From CAYFQV01 sp964413635 (GTDB lineage Bacteria; Spirochaetota; Spirochaetia; DSM-27196; PWMO01): a DNA stretch of 5,724 nt. A program made the position numbers and the translations under genes. This document shows, one piece after another, positions 5,097 to 5,724 of this stretch. The first letter of the stretch is position 1. Every line of letters begins with the position of its first letter. The DNA is taken from positions 1 to 5,724 of the forward strand of contig CAYPTH010000162.1 of NCBI GenBank assembly GCA_964413635.1, read 5' to 3'. The notes under the pieces were generated by a model, which worked only from the letters and a program-made list of their open reading frames with translations, made no database searches and was not told the DNA's origin.

Positions 5097-5669
5097 CTAC
5101 ATCCCCCGCAGCGCCTTCCAAACTTGGGTCAGGTCGACGGTTGCGTGCATGGCGCCGGCGGCGTAGCTGACGGTCTCGGTGTGACGGCTTGGTGTGTCGT
5201 AATGGCCGCTCTCGCTCAACTGATAGCGGTCCAGTATGCGGTTCTCCGGGTCGGCGATCCAGTAGTCGGGTACGGCGCAACGCTCGTAGAGATGCAGTTT
5301 GAGATCCAGGTCGTACTCAGGGCGACTCGGAGACAGCACTTCAACTAAGAGGTCGGGGATACCCAGGATGCGGCGCCGGGTTATGATCTCCCGCCGCGCA
5401 TAGGCGACGATCACAAGATCCGGCTGCACGACATCCGTCTCCGTGAGCTCGACGTCGGTCGGTGCGTTAAAGACGCGACCGGTTCCCACCTTCTCGATCT
5501 GCTCGAAGAGTTGAAATTGAATCCACCGCGATACGGTTTGATGGTCGGTTTCCGGAGCTGGGGACATGTAGTGATCTCCGTCGATGATCTCATGGATCTT
5601 GCCGTCGTCGGGGAGTTGGAGATAGTCCTGGTAGGTGAGTTTCGGCGTTCTGTGCGCGGCTTGGCTCAT
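5097..5669 (-). CDS. Uma2 family protein (DUF820, predicted PD-(D/E)XK nuclease fold)
   Basis: This 190-aa protein belongs to the Uma2/DUF820 family, predicted to adopt a restriction-endonuclease-like fold. Its physiological role is unknown, and the genes are often multicopy. Numbering from the chosen Met, family landmarks are LTYQDYLQLPDDGK (11-24), EIIDGDHYMSPAP (27-39), ETDVVQPDLVIV (77-88), PDLLVEVLSPS (105-115), K124, and VPDYWIADPE (133-142). Candidate active-site residues are E27, D84, E110 and K124, all present, so it looks intact. The frame also has a Met at 5720, but the Met at 5669 is preferred. It has AAGGGG 6 nt upstream, begins right before the conserved LTY-DYL segment, and has a promoter placed between the two Met codons. 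The gene stands alone on the minus strand and converges on the decayed DUF2202 remnant with a 1-nt gap and no visible terminator. Confidence 0.88.
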   Translation of the reverse strand: MSQAAHRTPKLTYQDYLQLPDDGKIHEIIDGDHYMSPAPETDHQTVSRWIQFQLFEQIEKVGTGRVFNAPTDVELTETDVVQPDLVIVAYARREIITRRRILGIPDLLVEVLSPSRPEYDLDLKLHLYERCAVPDYWIADPENRILDRYQLSESGHYDTPSRHTETVSYAAGAMHATVDLTQVWKALRGM

Positions 5670-5675
5670 ACGCGA

Positions 5676-5681
5676 CCCCTT
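5676..5681 (-). promoter_or_regulatory. Ribosome binding site of the Uma2 gene
   Basis: On the minus strand AAGGGG lies 6 nt before the ATG whose first base is 5669. It supports the shorter 190-aa product. Confidence 0.6.
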
Positions 5682-5690
5682 CACACCAGA

Positions 5691-5720
5691 AGTATACGCC
5701 GGCGCCCCGGGGAAGGTCAC
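5691..5720 (-). promoter_or_regulatory. Putative sigma-70-like promoter of the Uma2 gene
   Basis: On the minus strand GTGACC (5715-5720, 4/6 to the -35 consensus) and TATACT (5691-5696, 5/6 to the -10 consensus) are separated by 18 nt. Transcription would begin near 5684, giving a leader of about 15 nt that includes the Shine-Dalgarno. A start at 5720 would lie upstream of this transcript. Confidence 0.5.
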
Positions 5721-5724
5721 CCCG

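Noticed and set aside
5670..5720. Longer Uma2 start at 5720 (207 aa)
   Set aside because: The extra 17 residues are unlike the family, there is a good Shine-Dalgarno for the Met at 5669, and a likely promoter -10 lies inside the extension.

Overview
This window reads as bacterial chromosomal DNA with high GC content. Its core is a compact operon for methylmalonyl-CoA metabolism. The organism cannot be fixed from the sequence. A HisKA_2-type sensor kinase, a split B12 mutase, a Uma2-family protein and a DUF2202 remnant together would fit a free-living spirochaete, but other phyla carry the same families. This is a weak inference, at roughly one in three.

Layout. (1) 1-653, plus strand: the C-terminal transmitter (HisKA_2 plus ATPase) of a sensor histidine kinase whose sensory part lies left of the window. 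(2) 690-4159, plus strand: four tightly packed genes. They encode the catalytic subunit of methylmalonyl-CoA mutase, its separate cobalamin-binding subunit, the MeaB/ArgK-type G-protein chaperone, and methylmalonyl-CoA epimerase. The three junctions overlap by 8, 22 and 4 nt. A plausible sigma-70-like promoter sits so close to the first ATG, with no Shine-Dalgarno, that the transcript may be almost leaderless. (3) 4156-5095, plus strand: a stretch of broken genes. It holds half of a response-regulator receiver domain, a secreted Gly/Ser-rich protein with stops and a frameshift, and a secreted DUF2202 (ferritin-like) protein fused out of frame and truncated. Between the first two lies an array of about six CTTCAY-like hexamers at roughly 11-bp spacing, like an OmpR/PhoB-class operator. 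(4) 5097-5669, minus strand: an apparently intact Uma2 (PD-(D/E)XK-like) gene with its own promoter, converging on the decayed block.

How the genes work together. The epimerase interconverts the S and R forms of methylmalonyl-CoA. The two-subunit mutase exchanges R-methylmalonyl-CoA with succinyl-CoA using adenosylcobalamin. The G-protein gates cofactor loading and protects the mutase. This supports propionyl-CoA assimilation or, run in reverse, propionate formation. No propionyl-CoA carboxylase or methylmalonyl-CoA decarboxylase is in the window.

The most unusual part is 4156-5095. It looks like the fossil of a two-component-controlled module encoding secreted proteins, with its operator array better preserved than its genes. 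Two of its reading frames have ATA exactly where an ATG start would be expected.
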